Source of the DNA: Amycolatopsis vastitatis
Lineage (GTDB): Bacteria > Actinomycetota > Actinomycetes > Mycobacteriales > Pseudonocardiaceae
Assembly (NCBI RefSeq): GCF_002234595.1
Contig: NZ_NMUL01000021.1
Location: forward strand, 248,001-312,000
DNA length: 64,000 bases
Direction of reading: 5' to 3'
Positions 32,451 through 40,544 of the stretch are shown here, piece after piece. Numbering within the stretch: position 1 is the first letter of the stretch; each line of letters starts with the position of its first letter. Made by a program: the position numbers and the translations under genes. The notes beneath the pieces were generated by a model. The model had not been told where the DNA came from. It did no database searches and saw only the letters and a program-made list of their open reading frames with translations.

Positions 32451-33137
32451 ATGCGACCCCTCGGCAACGTCCTGATCACCGGTGGCGCGTCCGGCCTCGG
32501 CGCCGCCACCGCCGTCGCCGTCCGCAAGGCGGGCGGCACCCCGTACATCCTCGACCGCGTCCGCCCCGACGACCCGGCCGAGTACGTCGAAGCCGACCTG
32601 ACCGACACCGCGGCCACCGAGGCCGCGGTGCGCGAGCTGGCCGAACGCGCGGGCGGCCTCGACGGCGTCTTCACCGCGGCGGGCACCGACGCCTGCGGCC
32701 CGCTCGGCGAAGTGTCCACAGAGGACTGGGAGCGGGTGGTGAAGGTGAACCTGCTCGGCACCGCCGCGGTGATCCGCGCCGCGCTGCCCGACCTCGAACG
32801 TTCGCACGGCACGATCGTCACCGTCGCGTCCACGCTGGGCATCAAGGCCGTCAGCGACGCGACCGCCTACTGCGCCTCGAAGTTCGGCGTCGTCGGCTTC
32901 ACCCGCGCGCTGGCCGCCGAGCTGGCCGGACGCGTCGGCGTCACCCTGCTCATCCCCGGCGGGATGTGGACGCACTTCTTCGACGGCCGCACCGACCAGT
33001 ACAAGCCGCCGCCGGACGCCAAGCTCAACCAGCCGGAGCACGTCGCGGACACCGTGGTCTTCGCCCTGCAGCAGCCGCCGGGCGCCGAGGTCCGCGAGTT
33101 GGTCGTGTGCGCCTCGGAGGAGGGGTCGTGGCCGTGA
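32451..33137 (+). CDS. Classical short-chain dehydrogenase/reductase
   Basis: A 228-residue SDR with GGASGLG (cofactor), NLLGT, the catalytic Ser in VASTLG and Tyr-x3-Lys in AYCASK. LLIPGGMWTHFF is the usual post-catalytic segment. Its place between HldE and GT9 suggests it alters the heptose or another sugar of the pathway. It is too short and has the wrong motifs for HldD, the ADP-heptose 6-epimerase. AAGGAG 4 nt before ATG 32451. Confidence 0.85.
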   Translation: MRPLGNVLITGGASGLGAATAVAVRKAGGTPYILDRVRPDDPAEYVEADLTDTAATEAAVRELAERAGGLDGVFTAAGTDACGPLGEVSTEDWERVVKVNLLGTAAVIRAALPDLERSHGTIVTVASTLGIKAVSDATAYCASKFGVVGFTRALAAELAGRVGVTLLIPGGMWTHFFDGRTDQYKPPPDAKLNQPEHVADTVVFALQQPPGAEVRELVVCASEEGSWP

Positions 33138-34081
33138 GCTCCGCCGTGCTCGTGCTGCGCGCGCTCGGGATCGGCGATCTGCTGACGGCCGTCCCGGCGC
33201 TGCGCGCCCTGCGCGCGGCGTACCCGGACGACCGGCTGGTGCTGGCCGCGCCCGAAGGGCTGCGCGACCTGGTGGAGCTGATCGACGCGGTCGACGAGCT
33301 GCTGCCGACCGCGGGCCTCGGCGACCTCGCGTGGCCGGGACCGCCGCCGAGACTCGCGGTCAACCTGCACGGCAGCGGCCCGGAGAGCCTGCACGACCTG
33401 CTCGCCACCGACCCCGCCGAGGTGCTGACCCACCAGCACCCCGACTTCCCCGACGTGGCCGGCCTCGCGTGGCGCGACGACCTGCACGAGGTCGACCGCT
33501 GGTGCCGGCTCGTCGAGTACGCCCACCTGGAGGCGGACCGCTCGGCGCTGCGGCTGCCGGTGCCGCCGGGTCCGAGCCCGGCCCCGGACGCCGTCGTGGT
33601 GCACCCCGGTGCGGCCTTCCCGGCGCGGCGCTGGCCCCCCGAGCGGTTCGCTTCGGTGATCGCCGCGCTGGCAGCTACCGGTGAGCACCGCGTGGTGCTC
33701 ACTGGCAGTCCCGGTGAACGCGACCTGGCGCTTTCGATCGCCGAGGCGGCCGGGCTCGGCGACGACGCCGTGCTGGCCGGGCGGACCGGCCTGGCGGAGC
33801 TGGCCGCGCTGGTGGCCGGGGCCGCGCTCGTCGTCTGCGGCGACACCGGCGTCGGGCACCTCGCGACCGCGTTCGGCACGCCGTCGGTGCTGCTGTTCGG
33901 CCCGACCCCGCCGCGGCTGTGGGGACCGCCGCCGTCGGCGAGGGAGCATGTCGTGCTCTGGGCCGGAAACGTCGGCGATCCGCACGGCGAGGAGCCCGAC
34001 GGCGGGTTGCTCCTGCTCGGTGAGGAACGTGTCCTGGCCGCGACGCGCTCGGCCCTGGAAGCGAGGGTGGCGCATGGCTGA
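33134..34081 (+). CDS. Glycosyltransferase family 9 (heptosyltransferase-type)
   Basis: A 315-residue GT-B enzyme. The N-terminus VLVLRALGIGDLLTAVPALRAL is the GT9 hallmark, VVVHPGAAFPARRWPPERFA links the domains, and VVCGDTGVGHLATAFGTPSVLLFGP is the ADP-heptose binding region. GT9 enzymes normally transfer heptose from ADP-heptose. GTG 33134 overlaps the SDR stop (GTGA) with a strong GGAGGAGGGG 8 nt before it; GTG 33128 is too close. A second GT9 gene is at 40541. Confidence 0.88.
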   Translation: MSSAVLVLRALGIGDLLTAVPALRALRAAYPDDRLVLAAPEGLRDLVELIDAVDELLPTAGLGDLAWPGPPPRLAVNLHGSGPESLHDLLATDPAEVLTHQHPDFPDVAGLAWRDDLHEVDRWCRLVEYAHLEADRSALRLPVPPGPSPAPDAVVVHPGAAFPARRWPPERFASVIAALAATGEHRVVLTGSPGERDLALSIAEAAGLGDDAVLAGRTGLAELAALVAGAALVVCGDTGVGHLATAFGTPSVLLFGPTPPRLWGPPPSAREHVVLWAGNVGDPHGEEPDGGLLLLGEERVLAATRSALEARVAHG

Positions 34082-35384
34082 GCACATCGGGATCGTCGGC
34101 GCGGGCTACGTCGGCCTGACCAGTGCCGCCTGCTTCGCCCGGCTCGGCCACCGCGTGACCTGCGTGGACGCCGACGAGTCCAAAGTAGACGATCTGCGCC
34201 GCGGCGTCGTGTCGATCGCCGAGCCCGGCTTGGCCGAGCTGGTCGGCCAGGGCCTCGCGGACGGGACGCTCACCTTCACCACCGCCCAGGCCGAGCTGTA
34301 CGGCGCCGACCTCGTCCTGCTCTGCCTGCCCACCCCGCCCGCCGAAGACGGGCGGCCCGACCTCGGCGTCCTCGAAAAGGTCGTGCCGCAGCTCGGAAGG
34401 CTGCTGCGGCCGGGCTGCGTGGTGGTCACCAAGTCGACGGTGCCGGTCGGCACCGCGGCGCGGCTGCCGCACCTGCTGGGCCGCGACGACCTGCCCGTCG
34501 TCGGCAACCCCGAGTTCCTGCGCGAAGGGCACGCCGTCGAGGACTTCCTGCACCCGGACCGGGTGGTCGTCGGCACGGACCCGCCGGACTCACCCGCGGC
34601 GCGGCGGGTCGCGCGGCTGTACGAGCCGACCGGCGCCCCCGTCGTGGCGACCGACTCGGCCAGTGCCGAACTCGCGAAGTACGCGAGCAACGCGTTCCTC
34701 GCGGTGAAACTGTCCTATGTCAACGTCCTCGCCGAACTGTGCGAACGGTTCGGGGCCGACGTCCGCGAGGTCTCGCGCACCATGGGCCTCGACGCGCGGA
34801 TCGGCCCGGAGTTCCTCGCCCCCGGCCCCGGCTGGGGCGGTTCCTGCCTGCCGAAGGACACCTCGGCCCTGCTGCACGCGGCCGAATCCGCGGGCGTCGA
34901 CTTCGGCATCCTGCGCGACGCCGTCCGTGTCAACACCCGCCAGCGCGCCCGGGTGGTGCGGGCCGTACGGCAGGCCGTCACGGGGGCGGCGGACGGGTCG
35001 CTCTCCGGCGCCCGCATCGGGCTGCTGGGCCTGGCGTTCAAGGCGGGCACCGGCGACCTGCGCGACTCCCCGGCCCTCGCGGTGGCCGCGGACCTGGCTC
35101 GCGCGGGCGCGGAGCTGACCGCGCACGACCCGGCCGTCGGGTGCGTGCCCGGGATGGGCGCGGTCCAGGTCGTCGACGACCCGTACCTGGTGGCCAAGGA
35201 CGCCGCGGCGCTCGTCGTGCTCACCGAATGGCCGGAGTTCCGGGACCTCGACTGGGCCCGGCTGGCCGCGTCGGCCGACCGGGCGATCGTCGTCGACACC
35301 CGCAACCTGCTCGACCCCGACCGGCTGGCCGAAGCGGGGTTCACCCACCTCGGCGTCGGCACGCACTCACGGAGGCAGTCATGA
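34074..35384 (+). CDS. UDP-glucose 6-dehydrogenase family protein
   Basis: A 436-residue UDPGDH/MDH family enzyme. GAGYVGL binds NAD, NPEFLREG and the catalytic Cys258 in GWGGSCLPKD are present, and the C-terminal domain has LGLAFKAGTGDLRDSPAL. It oxidises UDP-glucose (or UDP-ManNAc) to the uronate with two NAD. Pairing with the UXS-like gene suggests UDP-glucuronate as product. It overlaps the GT9 gene by 8 nt and continues the operon. Confidence 0.9.
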   Translation: MAEHIGIVGAGYVGLTSAACFARLGHRVTCVDADESKVDDLRRGVVSIAEPGLAELVGQGLADGTLTFTTAQAELYGADLVLLCLPTPPAEDGRPDLGVLEKVVPQLGRLLRPGCVVVTKSTVPVGTAARLPHLLGRDDLPVVGNPEFLREGHAVEDFLHPDRVVVGTDPPDSPAARRVARLYEPTGAPVVATDSASAELAKYASNAFLAVKLSYVNVLAELCERFGADVREVSRTMGLDARIGPEFLAPGPGWGGSCLPKDTSALLHAAESAGVDFGILRDAVRVNTRQRARVVRAVRQAVTGAADGSLSGARIGLLGLAFKAGTGDLRDSPALAVAADLARAGAELTAHDPAVGCVPGMGAVQVVDDPYLVAKDAAALVVLTEWPEFRDLDWARLAASADRAIVVDTRNLLDPDRLAEAGFTHLGVGTHSRRQS

Positions 35385-35986
35385 CCCTGCGCGTCCTCGC
35401 GCTGACCTGCACGCTCAAGCCGTCGCCCGCGAAGTCGAGCAGCGACCTCATCGCGCGGCAGCTGCTCGAGGCGTTCGCGGAACGCGGGGTCACCGGAGAG
35501 GTGGTCCGCGTGGTCGACCACGACGTCCGCCCGGGCGTCGAGGCCGACATGGGCGAAGGCGACGCGTGGCCCGCCATCCGGCGCAAGATCGCCGGCGCGG
35601 ACATCCTGCTGATCGCCACCCCGACGTGGGTCGGCCACATGTCGAGCGTCGCGCAGCGGGTTCTCGAACGCCTCGACGCGGAACTGTCCGAAACCGACGA
35701 AGAGGGCCGTCCGGCGATGTTCGGCAAGGTGGGGGTGGCCGCCGTGGTCGGGAACGAGGACGGCGCCCACAAGATCATCGCGGATCTGTTCCAGGCGTTG
35801 AACGACGTCGGCTTCACGGTGCCCGCGCAGGGCGCCACGTACTGGAACGGCGAGGCCATGCAGGGCGGCGACTACCAGGACCTCGACGAGACGCCGAAGG
35901 CCGTGGCCTCCACGAACGCGACCCTGGTCCGCAACGCCGTCCACCTGGCCGAGCTGCTTCGCGAGCATCAGTACCCGGCGTCATGA
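35381..35986 (+). CDS. Flavodoxin-fold NAD(P)H/FMN reductase
   Basis: A 201-residue FMN_red/flavodoxin-like protein: LALTCTLKPSPAKSSSDLIA is the FMN phosphate loop, and ATPTWVGHMSSVAQRVLERLD follows as in the NAD(P)H-dependent FMN reductases. The last gene of the operon, overlapping the dehydrogenase stop as ATGA. Why a flavin reductase belongs to a glycan operon is unclear; it may recycle reductant, or simply share stress regulation. Confidence 0.83.
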   Translation: MTLRVLALTCTLKPSPAKSSSDLIARQLLEAFAERGVTGEVVRVVDHDVRPGVEADMGEGDAWPAIRRKIAGADILLIATPTWVGHMSSVAQRVLERLDAELSETDEEGRPAMFGKVGVAAVVGNEDGAHKIIADLFQALNDVGFTVPAQGATYWNGEAMQGGDYQDLDETPKAVASTNATLVRNAVHLAELLREHQYPAS

Positions 35987-36021
35987 CTAGTCCGTTCGAG
36001 TGACATCACTGCGCCGGACGA

Positions 36022-36045
36022 GTGTGGCGCAGACCACGTGGGTAA
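36022..36045 (+). promoter_or_regulatory. Weak GTGT-N12-GGGTAA promoter for the zinc-ribbon gene
   Basis: GTGTGG (36022-36027), 12-nt spacer, GGGTAA (36040-36045), 37 nt before GTG 36083. The spacer is one base short of the other elements. Confidence 0.35.
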
Positions 36046-36082
36046 CTGGTCCGGGACCTTCGATCCCGTCAGGGGGCTCCAC

Positions 36083-36262
36083 GTGCCGAACCGAGTCATG
36101 ATCAGCCGCGACAGCAAGCCCATCCCGTGCGAGGAGTGCGGGCTGCCCACGCTGCACGTCGCCCGCCTGGTGTCCGGCGACGGCACCCTGCTGGGCCAGA
36201 CCATGGTGTGCACCGCCTGCCGGCGGCACCGTTCGGAAACCGAGCCGGTGGGCGCCCCGTAG
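36083..36262 (+). CDS. Small zinc-ribbon protein (59 aa)
   Basis: A 59-residue protein with two CxxC knuckles, Cys16/Cys19 and Cys43/Cys46, spaced as a rubredoxin-like zinc ribbon. GTG 36083 has AGGGGG 6 nt upstream, which supports translation. It converges with the FUSC gene (2-nt gap). I do not recognise a named family; metal binding is likely, with a role in DNA or protein binding possible. Confidence 0.55.
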   Translation: MPNRVMISRDSKPIPCEECGLPTLHVARLVSGDGTLLGQTMVCTACRRHRSETEPVGAP

Positions 36263-36264
36263 CT

Positions 36265-37629
36265 TCAGCGGTCCCGCAGCATTTCGAGCAGGTGCCGGGC
36301 GGGCAGGGTCATCGTGCCGAGGCCGAGCCGGGCCGGGACGCCGTCTTCTTCCGCCGTCACCAGCCGGCGTTCCAGCTTTTCGAGCAGGGCCCGGCATTCG
36401 TCCAGGTCGACCGGTTCCCCCGCCACCGCGACCGCCTGCACGGCACCGGCCAGACGGTGCATGAGGTCGGCCAGCGCTTCCCGGGCGTCCGGCCAGGGGT
36501 ACTCGAACGGGTGCTCGCGGCGCTCCGCCGTCGTCCGCACGGCGGTGATCAACTGGGACACCGCGGGCCACAGCCCGAGGAGTGTCCGCAGCGCGCGTTC
36601 GTGGTGCGTCCCGTCGGCCGGCCGGCCGCGGCGGAGGTTCAGCCTCCGCCCTTCCCGCGTCAGGCCGACGGCTTCCTCGGCCGCCAGCACCTGGCTGCGC
36701 GTGTCCTGTGCCTGGGACAGCAGGTCGTCCAGGTCCTCCGGCGGCTCGTCACGGCGGACCAGATCGGACAGCGACTCGAGCAGGGCGGCCAGCGCGGTGG
36801 CGAGCCGGTCGGCCGCCGCCGCGACGCGTTCGCCGTACAGCGGCGGGAAGATCAGCGTGTTCACCGCCACGCCGATCGCGGCACCCAGCGCCGTCTCCAG
36901 GAGGCGGTCGCCGAGCAGCGCGGGCTCGCGGGCGGTGCCGTAGGAGATCAGCAGCATGCCGGTGACGCCGACCCAGACGCCGGAGTCGCCGAAGCGCCGC
37001 CAGCTGCCCACCAGCAGGCCGACGAACACGACACCGCCCAGCGCGACGGCCTGCCACGGGATCAGCTGCCCCGCGACAGCGGCGAGGAGCACCCCGGTGG
37101 CCACCGAGCCGACCTGCTGGAGCCAGCCTCGTAGCGACCGGTAGACCGTCGCTTCCACGAGAAAGATGGCGGCGTACGGCGCGAGGAACGGCTGGGGCAG
37201 CCGCAGCACGAGGGTGGCCAGCAGCCACGCCGCGGTCGCGGCCAGGGTGGCTTTGGCGCTCTGGACGAGGATCCGGCGTTCGCGGCCGGGGACCCGTACC
37301 GCACGGGCGAACCAGCCGACGGGGGTCCGGTCGTGGCGTTCGCCGTCCGGCGGGTTCGCGAACACGGCGCCGAGGCGGCGCCGCAGCCTCGACAGAGTGC
37401 TGGGGGCCGCGTCGGGGCCCACAGCCGCTTGGCGAGCCCGGTCATGCCTATCGGCACCCGCCGGGGAACCACCGCTATCCGGCACCGCGCCGGGACGCCC
37501 ACCGACCTCTCGCCGAACCCCACGAGCCCGGTCATGCCCCCCGGCACCCGCCGGGGAACCGCCGTTCCGCTCCCCACGCACCCCGTCCCGCTCCTCGGCG
37601 GCGGCAGGTCTGTCGTCCCGTGCGGTCAT
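36265..37629 (-). CDS. FUSC / aromatic acid exporter family membrane protein
   Basis: A 454-residue protein. The first 110 residues are disordered and Arg/Gly/Asp-rich, with a 42-nt repeat present twice (37433-37474 and 37523-37564) coding for GGSPAGA-type copies. Then comes a hydrophobic block of six or so helices (about 120-270), including FLAPYAAIFLVEATVYRSLRGW, the FUSC signature. A cytoplasmic helical region follows. Relatives export aromatic or other organic acids. ATG 37629 overlaps the aldehyde dehydrogenase stop (ATGA), so the two form an operon. Confidence 0.83.
   Translation of the reverse strand: MTARDDRPAAAEERDGVRGERNGGSPAGAGGHDRARGVRREVGGRPGAVPDSGGSPAGADRHDRARQAAVGPDAAPSTLSRLRRRLGAVFANPPDGERHDRTPVGWFARAVRVPGRERRILVQSAKATLAATAAWLLATLVLRLPQPFLAPYAAIFLVEATVYRSLRGWLQQVGSVATGVLLAAVAGQLIPWQAVALGGVVFVGLLVGSWRRFGDSGVWVGVTGMLLISYGTAREPALLGDRLLETALGAAIGVAVNTLIFPPLYGERVAAAADRLATALAALLESLSDLVRRDEPPEDLDDLLSQAQDTRSQVLAAEEAVGLTREGRRLNLRRGRPADGTHHERALRTLLGLWPAVSQLITAVRTTAERREHPFEYPWPDAREALADLMHRLAGAVQAVAVAGEPVDLDECRALLEKLERRLVTAEEDGVPARLGLGTMTLPARHLLEMLRDR
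37433..37564. repeat. 42-nt imperfect direct repeat, 90-nt period, in FUSC N-terminus
   Basis: Copies at 37433-37474 and 37523-37564 share GAGCCCGGTCATGCC and GGCACCCGCCGGGGAACC. The period is divisible by three, so the frame is kept. It encodes repeated disordered peptide rather than a structural domain. Confidence 0.7.
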
Positions 37630-38975
37630 GCGGGCGGGGCGATGTGCACGAGCTTCGTCTGGGTCATCTCGTCGAGCAGCTCGGGTCCGTAGCCGTAGCC
37701 GTTCCCGCTGCGGCGGCGCGGATGCGCGGCCCCGCCGGGCGCGCCGCCGAACACGTTGTTGACCTTGACCGTGCCCGCCGGCAGCTCTCGCCACGCGCGC
37801 TGGGCGTGCGCCATCGAGGCCGTCAGCACCGTCGCCGCCAGGCCGTATTCGCCCGATGCGGCTTCGGCGAGGGCTTCGTCGAAACCGTCGACGACCCGCA
37901 CCGGGGCCACCGGGCCGAACGTCTCCTCGGTCATCACCCGTGCGTCCGGCTCGCAGCCGGTGAGCACCGTCGCCGGGTAGTGCGCGCCCGGGCCGTCCGG
38001 CACCTCTCCCCCGGTCAGCAGCCGGGCACCCCGGTCGATCGCGTCCGCGACGTGGGCATGCACGTGGTCGCGGTGCCGCCGGTCCACCAACGGCGCCAAG
38101 GTCCGCGACGAAGCTTCCTTCACCAGCGCGTCCAGGAACGGCTCGGCGATGGCCGAACACACGTAGATCCGTTCGACGGCGACGCAGATCTGTCCCGAGT
38201 TCGCGAACGCGCCGAGCGCCGCCTGGCCCGCGGCCCAGCCCGGGTCGACGTCCGCGTCGATCACCAGCGGGTCGTTGCCGCCGTTCTCCAGCAACGTCTT
38301 CGCCCCCGTCGCGGCCGCGCTCGCCGCGATCGACCGGCCGGTCGCCGTGCTGCCGACGTGGGCGATGACGTCGACGTCGTCGCGCATCGCGAGGATCGCG
38401 CCCACGCCGCCGTCACCGTGAAGGGTCTGCAGGACGCCGTCCGGGAACACGCCCCCGAGCACCTCGCCGAGCAGCTGCCCGGTGTGCGGCGCGCGCTCGC
38501 TCGGCTTGTGCACCACCGTGTTGCCGGTGACCAGGGCCGCCCCGAGCAGGCCGCTGGCGACCGCGACCGGGTCGTTCCACGGCGTGAGCGCCACGACGAC
38601 GCCCCGCGGTTCGGGCACCATGAGGTCCGTCGCCCCGACGCCGCCCAGCAGGCTGCGGCCGCGGTGGACCGGGCCGAGTTCGGCGTACTGGTCCAAAGTG
38701 CCCGCGCCCGCGAGCACGCCTTCGCGGGCTTCGTCCCACGGGCGGCCGGTTTCCGCTTCGTTCGCCTTCGCCAGCTCGTCGGCGTGAGCCCGCAGCCGCC
38801 CGGCCGCGGTGTGCAGCAGCACGCCGCGTTCGGCGGCCGGGGTCCGGGCCCACTGGGCCCGGGTCCGGTTCGCCAGCGCGAGCGCGGCGTCGATCTCGTG
38901 TTCGCCCGCGGCCGGCATCCTGCCCACCACGCTGCCATCGGCCGGGTTCCGGATTTCGATCGTCCCCGCGGTCAT
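37626..38975 (-). CDS. Aldehyde dehydrogenase family protein
   Basis: A 449-residue NAD(P)-dependent aldehyde dehydrogenase, slightly short but complete in its key parts: ALTPWNDPVAVAS (cofactor), the general base Glu230 in LLENGGNDP and the catalytic Cys264 in NSGQICVAVER. Closest in character to succinate-semialdehyde or vanillin-type enzymes. ATG 38975 is used since GGAGG lies 5 nt upstream. The product may be an organic acid exported by the coupled FUSC protein (inference). Confidence 0.88.
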   Translation of the reverse strand: MTAGTIEIRNPADGSVVGRMPAAGEHEIDAALALANRTRAQWARTPAAERGVLLHTAAGRLRAHADELAKANEAETGRPWDEAREGVLAGAGTLDQYAELGPVHRGRSLLGGVGATDLMVPEPRGVVVALTPWNDPVAVASGLLGAALVTGNTVVHKPSERAPHTGQLLGEVLGGVFPDGVLQTLHGDGGVGAILAMRDDVDVIAHVGSTATGRSIAASAAATGAKTLLENGGNDPLVIDADVDPGWAAGQAALGAFANSGQICVAVERIYVCSAIAEPFLDALVKEASSRTLAPLVDRRHRDHVHAHVADAIDRGARLLTGGEVPDGPGAHYPATVLTGCEPDARVMTEETFGPVAPVRVVDGFDEALAEAASGEYGLAATVLTASMAHAQRAWRELPAGTVKVNNVFGGAPGGAAHPRRRSGNGYGYGPELLDEMTQTKLVHIAPPA

Positions 38976-39002
38976 CCGCACCTCCTTCTCGTCGTGGCCG
39001 GG

Positions 39003-39028
39003 TTACCCCTGCGCGAGGAGTTCGACAC
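39003..39028 (-). promoter_or_regulatory. Sigma-B/SigF-type promoter for ALDH-FUSC operon
   Basis: Minus strand GTGTCG (39028-39023), 14-nt spacer, GGGTAA (39008-39003). Leader about 20 nt with GGAGG. Confidence 0.5.
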
Positions 39029-39031
39029 GCC

Positions 39032-39056
39032 GTTTGACCGGCCCGACAGCGGGTAG
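39032..39056 (+). promoter_or_regulatory. Sigma-B/SigF-type promoter for the GT2-HAD fusion gene
   Basis: GTTTGA (39032-39037), 13-nt spacer, GGGTAG (39051-39056). GTG 39066 follows after 9 nt with no ribosome site. It is back to back with the ALDH promoter. Confidence 0.7.
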
Positions 39057-39065
39057 CCCGCTGCG

Positions 39066-40544
39066 GTGACTGCTTCGCTCGACTACACCGTGGTGATCCC
39101 CACGACGGGCCGGGAGACGCTTCGGCCACTGCTGGACACCCTGCTCGGCGGGGAAGGCCCGCGACCGGCGGAAATCCTGGTCGTCGACGACCGCCCCGGC
39201 GGGTCCGATCTGGACGTTCCCGGCGAGGTCCGCGTACTCCGCTCCGGCGGGCGCGGCCCGGCGGCGGCCCGCAACCTCGGCTGGCGCACCGCGAAGAGCG
39301 AGTGGATCGCCTTCGTCGACGACGACGTCGTGCTCGCGCACGACTGGCCCCGGCAGCTCGCCGGCGATCTCCTGTCGCTGCCACCGGACGTCGCCGCGTC
39401 CCAGGGCCGGATCACCGTCCCGCTGCCCGCGGACCGGCGGCCCGCCGACGACGAGCGGGGCACCGCGGGGCTCGAGCACGCGCGGTGGATCACCGCCGAC
39501 ATGGCCTACCGCCGCAGCGCGCTCCTCGAGGCCGGCGGTTTCGACGAACGGTTCCCGCGCGCGTTCCGCGAAGACTCCGATCTCGCGCTGCGCGTGGCCG
39601 AAGCCGGGCACCGGATCGGCCAGGGCACGCGGCTGACCACGCACCCCGCTCGCCGGGCCGGGTTCTTCTACAGCCTCAAAGCCCAGCGCGGCAACGCCGA
39701 CAACGCGCTGATGCGGGCCAAGCACGGCGTGCTCTGGCGCCAGCGGACCGGCGCCGGCCCCGGCAGGCTCGGCAGGCACGCACTGTCCACAGTGGCCGGT
39801 CTGGCCGCGCTGACCCTGCCGTTGCTGCGGCAGCGCGGAAAAGCGCTGCTGGCGGCCGGAGTCTGGGCCGGGCTGACCGCGGAGTTCGCCACCCGGCGGA
39901 TCCTGCCGGGCCCGCGGACGCCCGGCGAAGTCGCGCGCATGGCCGTCACCAGCGTCCTCATCCCGCCCGCGGCGTGCTACCACCGGCTGCGCGGGGAAAT
40001 CGCGGCCCGGCGCCCCCGGCCGCCCGTCGCGGTGCTGTTCGACCGGGACGACACGCTGATCGTCGACGTCCCCTACCTGAACGACCCGGACGGCGTCCGC
40101 CCGGTACCCGGGGCCGTCGAGCTCGTCCGCGGGCTCCGGGAGCGTGGCATCCCGGTGGGTGTGGTGAGCAACCAGTCCGGAGTCGCGAAAGGGCTGATCA
40201 CGCGAGAACAGCTCGACGCGGTGAACGCCCGCGTCAAGGAGCTCTTCGGCCCGTTCGGCACCTGGCAGGTCTGCGTCCACGACGACGGTGACGGGTGCGC
40301 GTGCCGCAAACCAGCCCCCGGCATGGTGTTCCGCGCGGCCGACGAGCTCGGCGTCGATCCCGCGTCCTGTGTGCTCATCGGCGACACCGGCGCCGACGTC
40401 GACGCCGCTCTCGCCGCGGGCGCCCGCGCGGTGCTGGTGCCCACCGCCCGGACTCTGGAGCCGGAGATCGCCAGGGCCCGCCGGGACGCCGCCGTCGCCC
40501 GCGATCTGTCCGAAGCGCTGCGCCTCGCCGGAGTCGCCGGATGA
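39066..40544 (+). CDS. GT2 glycosyltransferase fused to GmhB-like HAD phosphatase
   Basis: A 492-residue two-enzyme protein. Residues about 1-260 are a GT-A glycosyltransferase (YTVVIPTTGRETL, DDRPGGSDL, metal site DDD in IAFVDDDVV, then REDSDLALRVAEAG). Residues about 320-480 are an HAD-IIIA phosphatase: nucleophile and acid Asp326/Asp328 in DRDDTLI, SNQSGVAKG, the zinc-type CACRKPAPGM and IGDTGADVDAA. This is the GmhB pattern, removing the 7-phosphate of heptose 1,7-bisphosphate. It would fill the gap between the HldE half reactions. The fusion to a glycosyltransferase is unusual. Confidence 0.86.
   Translation: MTASLDYTVVIPTTGRETLRPLLDTLLGGEGPRPAEILVVDDRPGGSDLDVPGEVRVLRSGGRGPAAARNLGWRTAKSEWIAFVDDDVVLAHDWPRQLAGDLLSLPPDVAASQGRITVPLPADRRPADDERGTAGLEHARWITADMAYRRSALLEAGGFDERFPRAFREDSDLALRVAEAGHRIGQGTRLTTHPARRAGFFYSLKAQRGNADNALMRAKHGVLWRQRTGAGPGRLGRHALSTVAGLAALTLPLLRQRGKALLAAGVWAGLTAEFATRRILPGPRTPGEVARMAVTSVLIPPAACYHRLRGEIAARRPRPPVAVLFDRDDTLIVDVPYLNDPDGVRPVPGAVELVRGLRERGIPVGVVSNQSGVAKGLITREQLDAVNARVKELFGPFGTWQVCVHDDGDGCACRKPAPGMVFRAADELGVDPASCVLIGDTGADVDAALAAGARAVLVPTARTLEPEIARARRDAAVARDLSEALRLAGVAG

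Noticed and set aside
30761..32845. Long leftward frame across the HldE-like gene
   Set aside because: It covers parts of three genes whose plus-strand translations have full catalytic motifs. Its own sequence has no recognisable domain and no ribosome site.
32451..33137. SDR gene as HldD (ADP-heptose 6-epimerase)
   Set aside because: HldD is an extended SDR of about 310 residues with a different substrate domain. This protein has 228 residues and the classical SDR layout.
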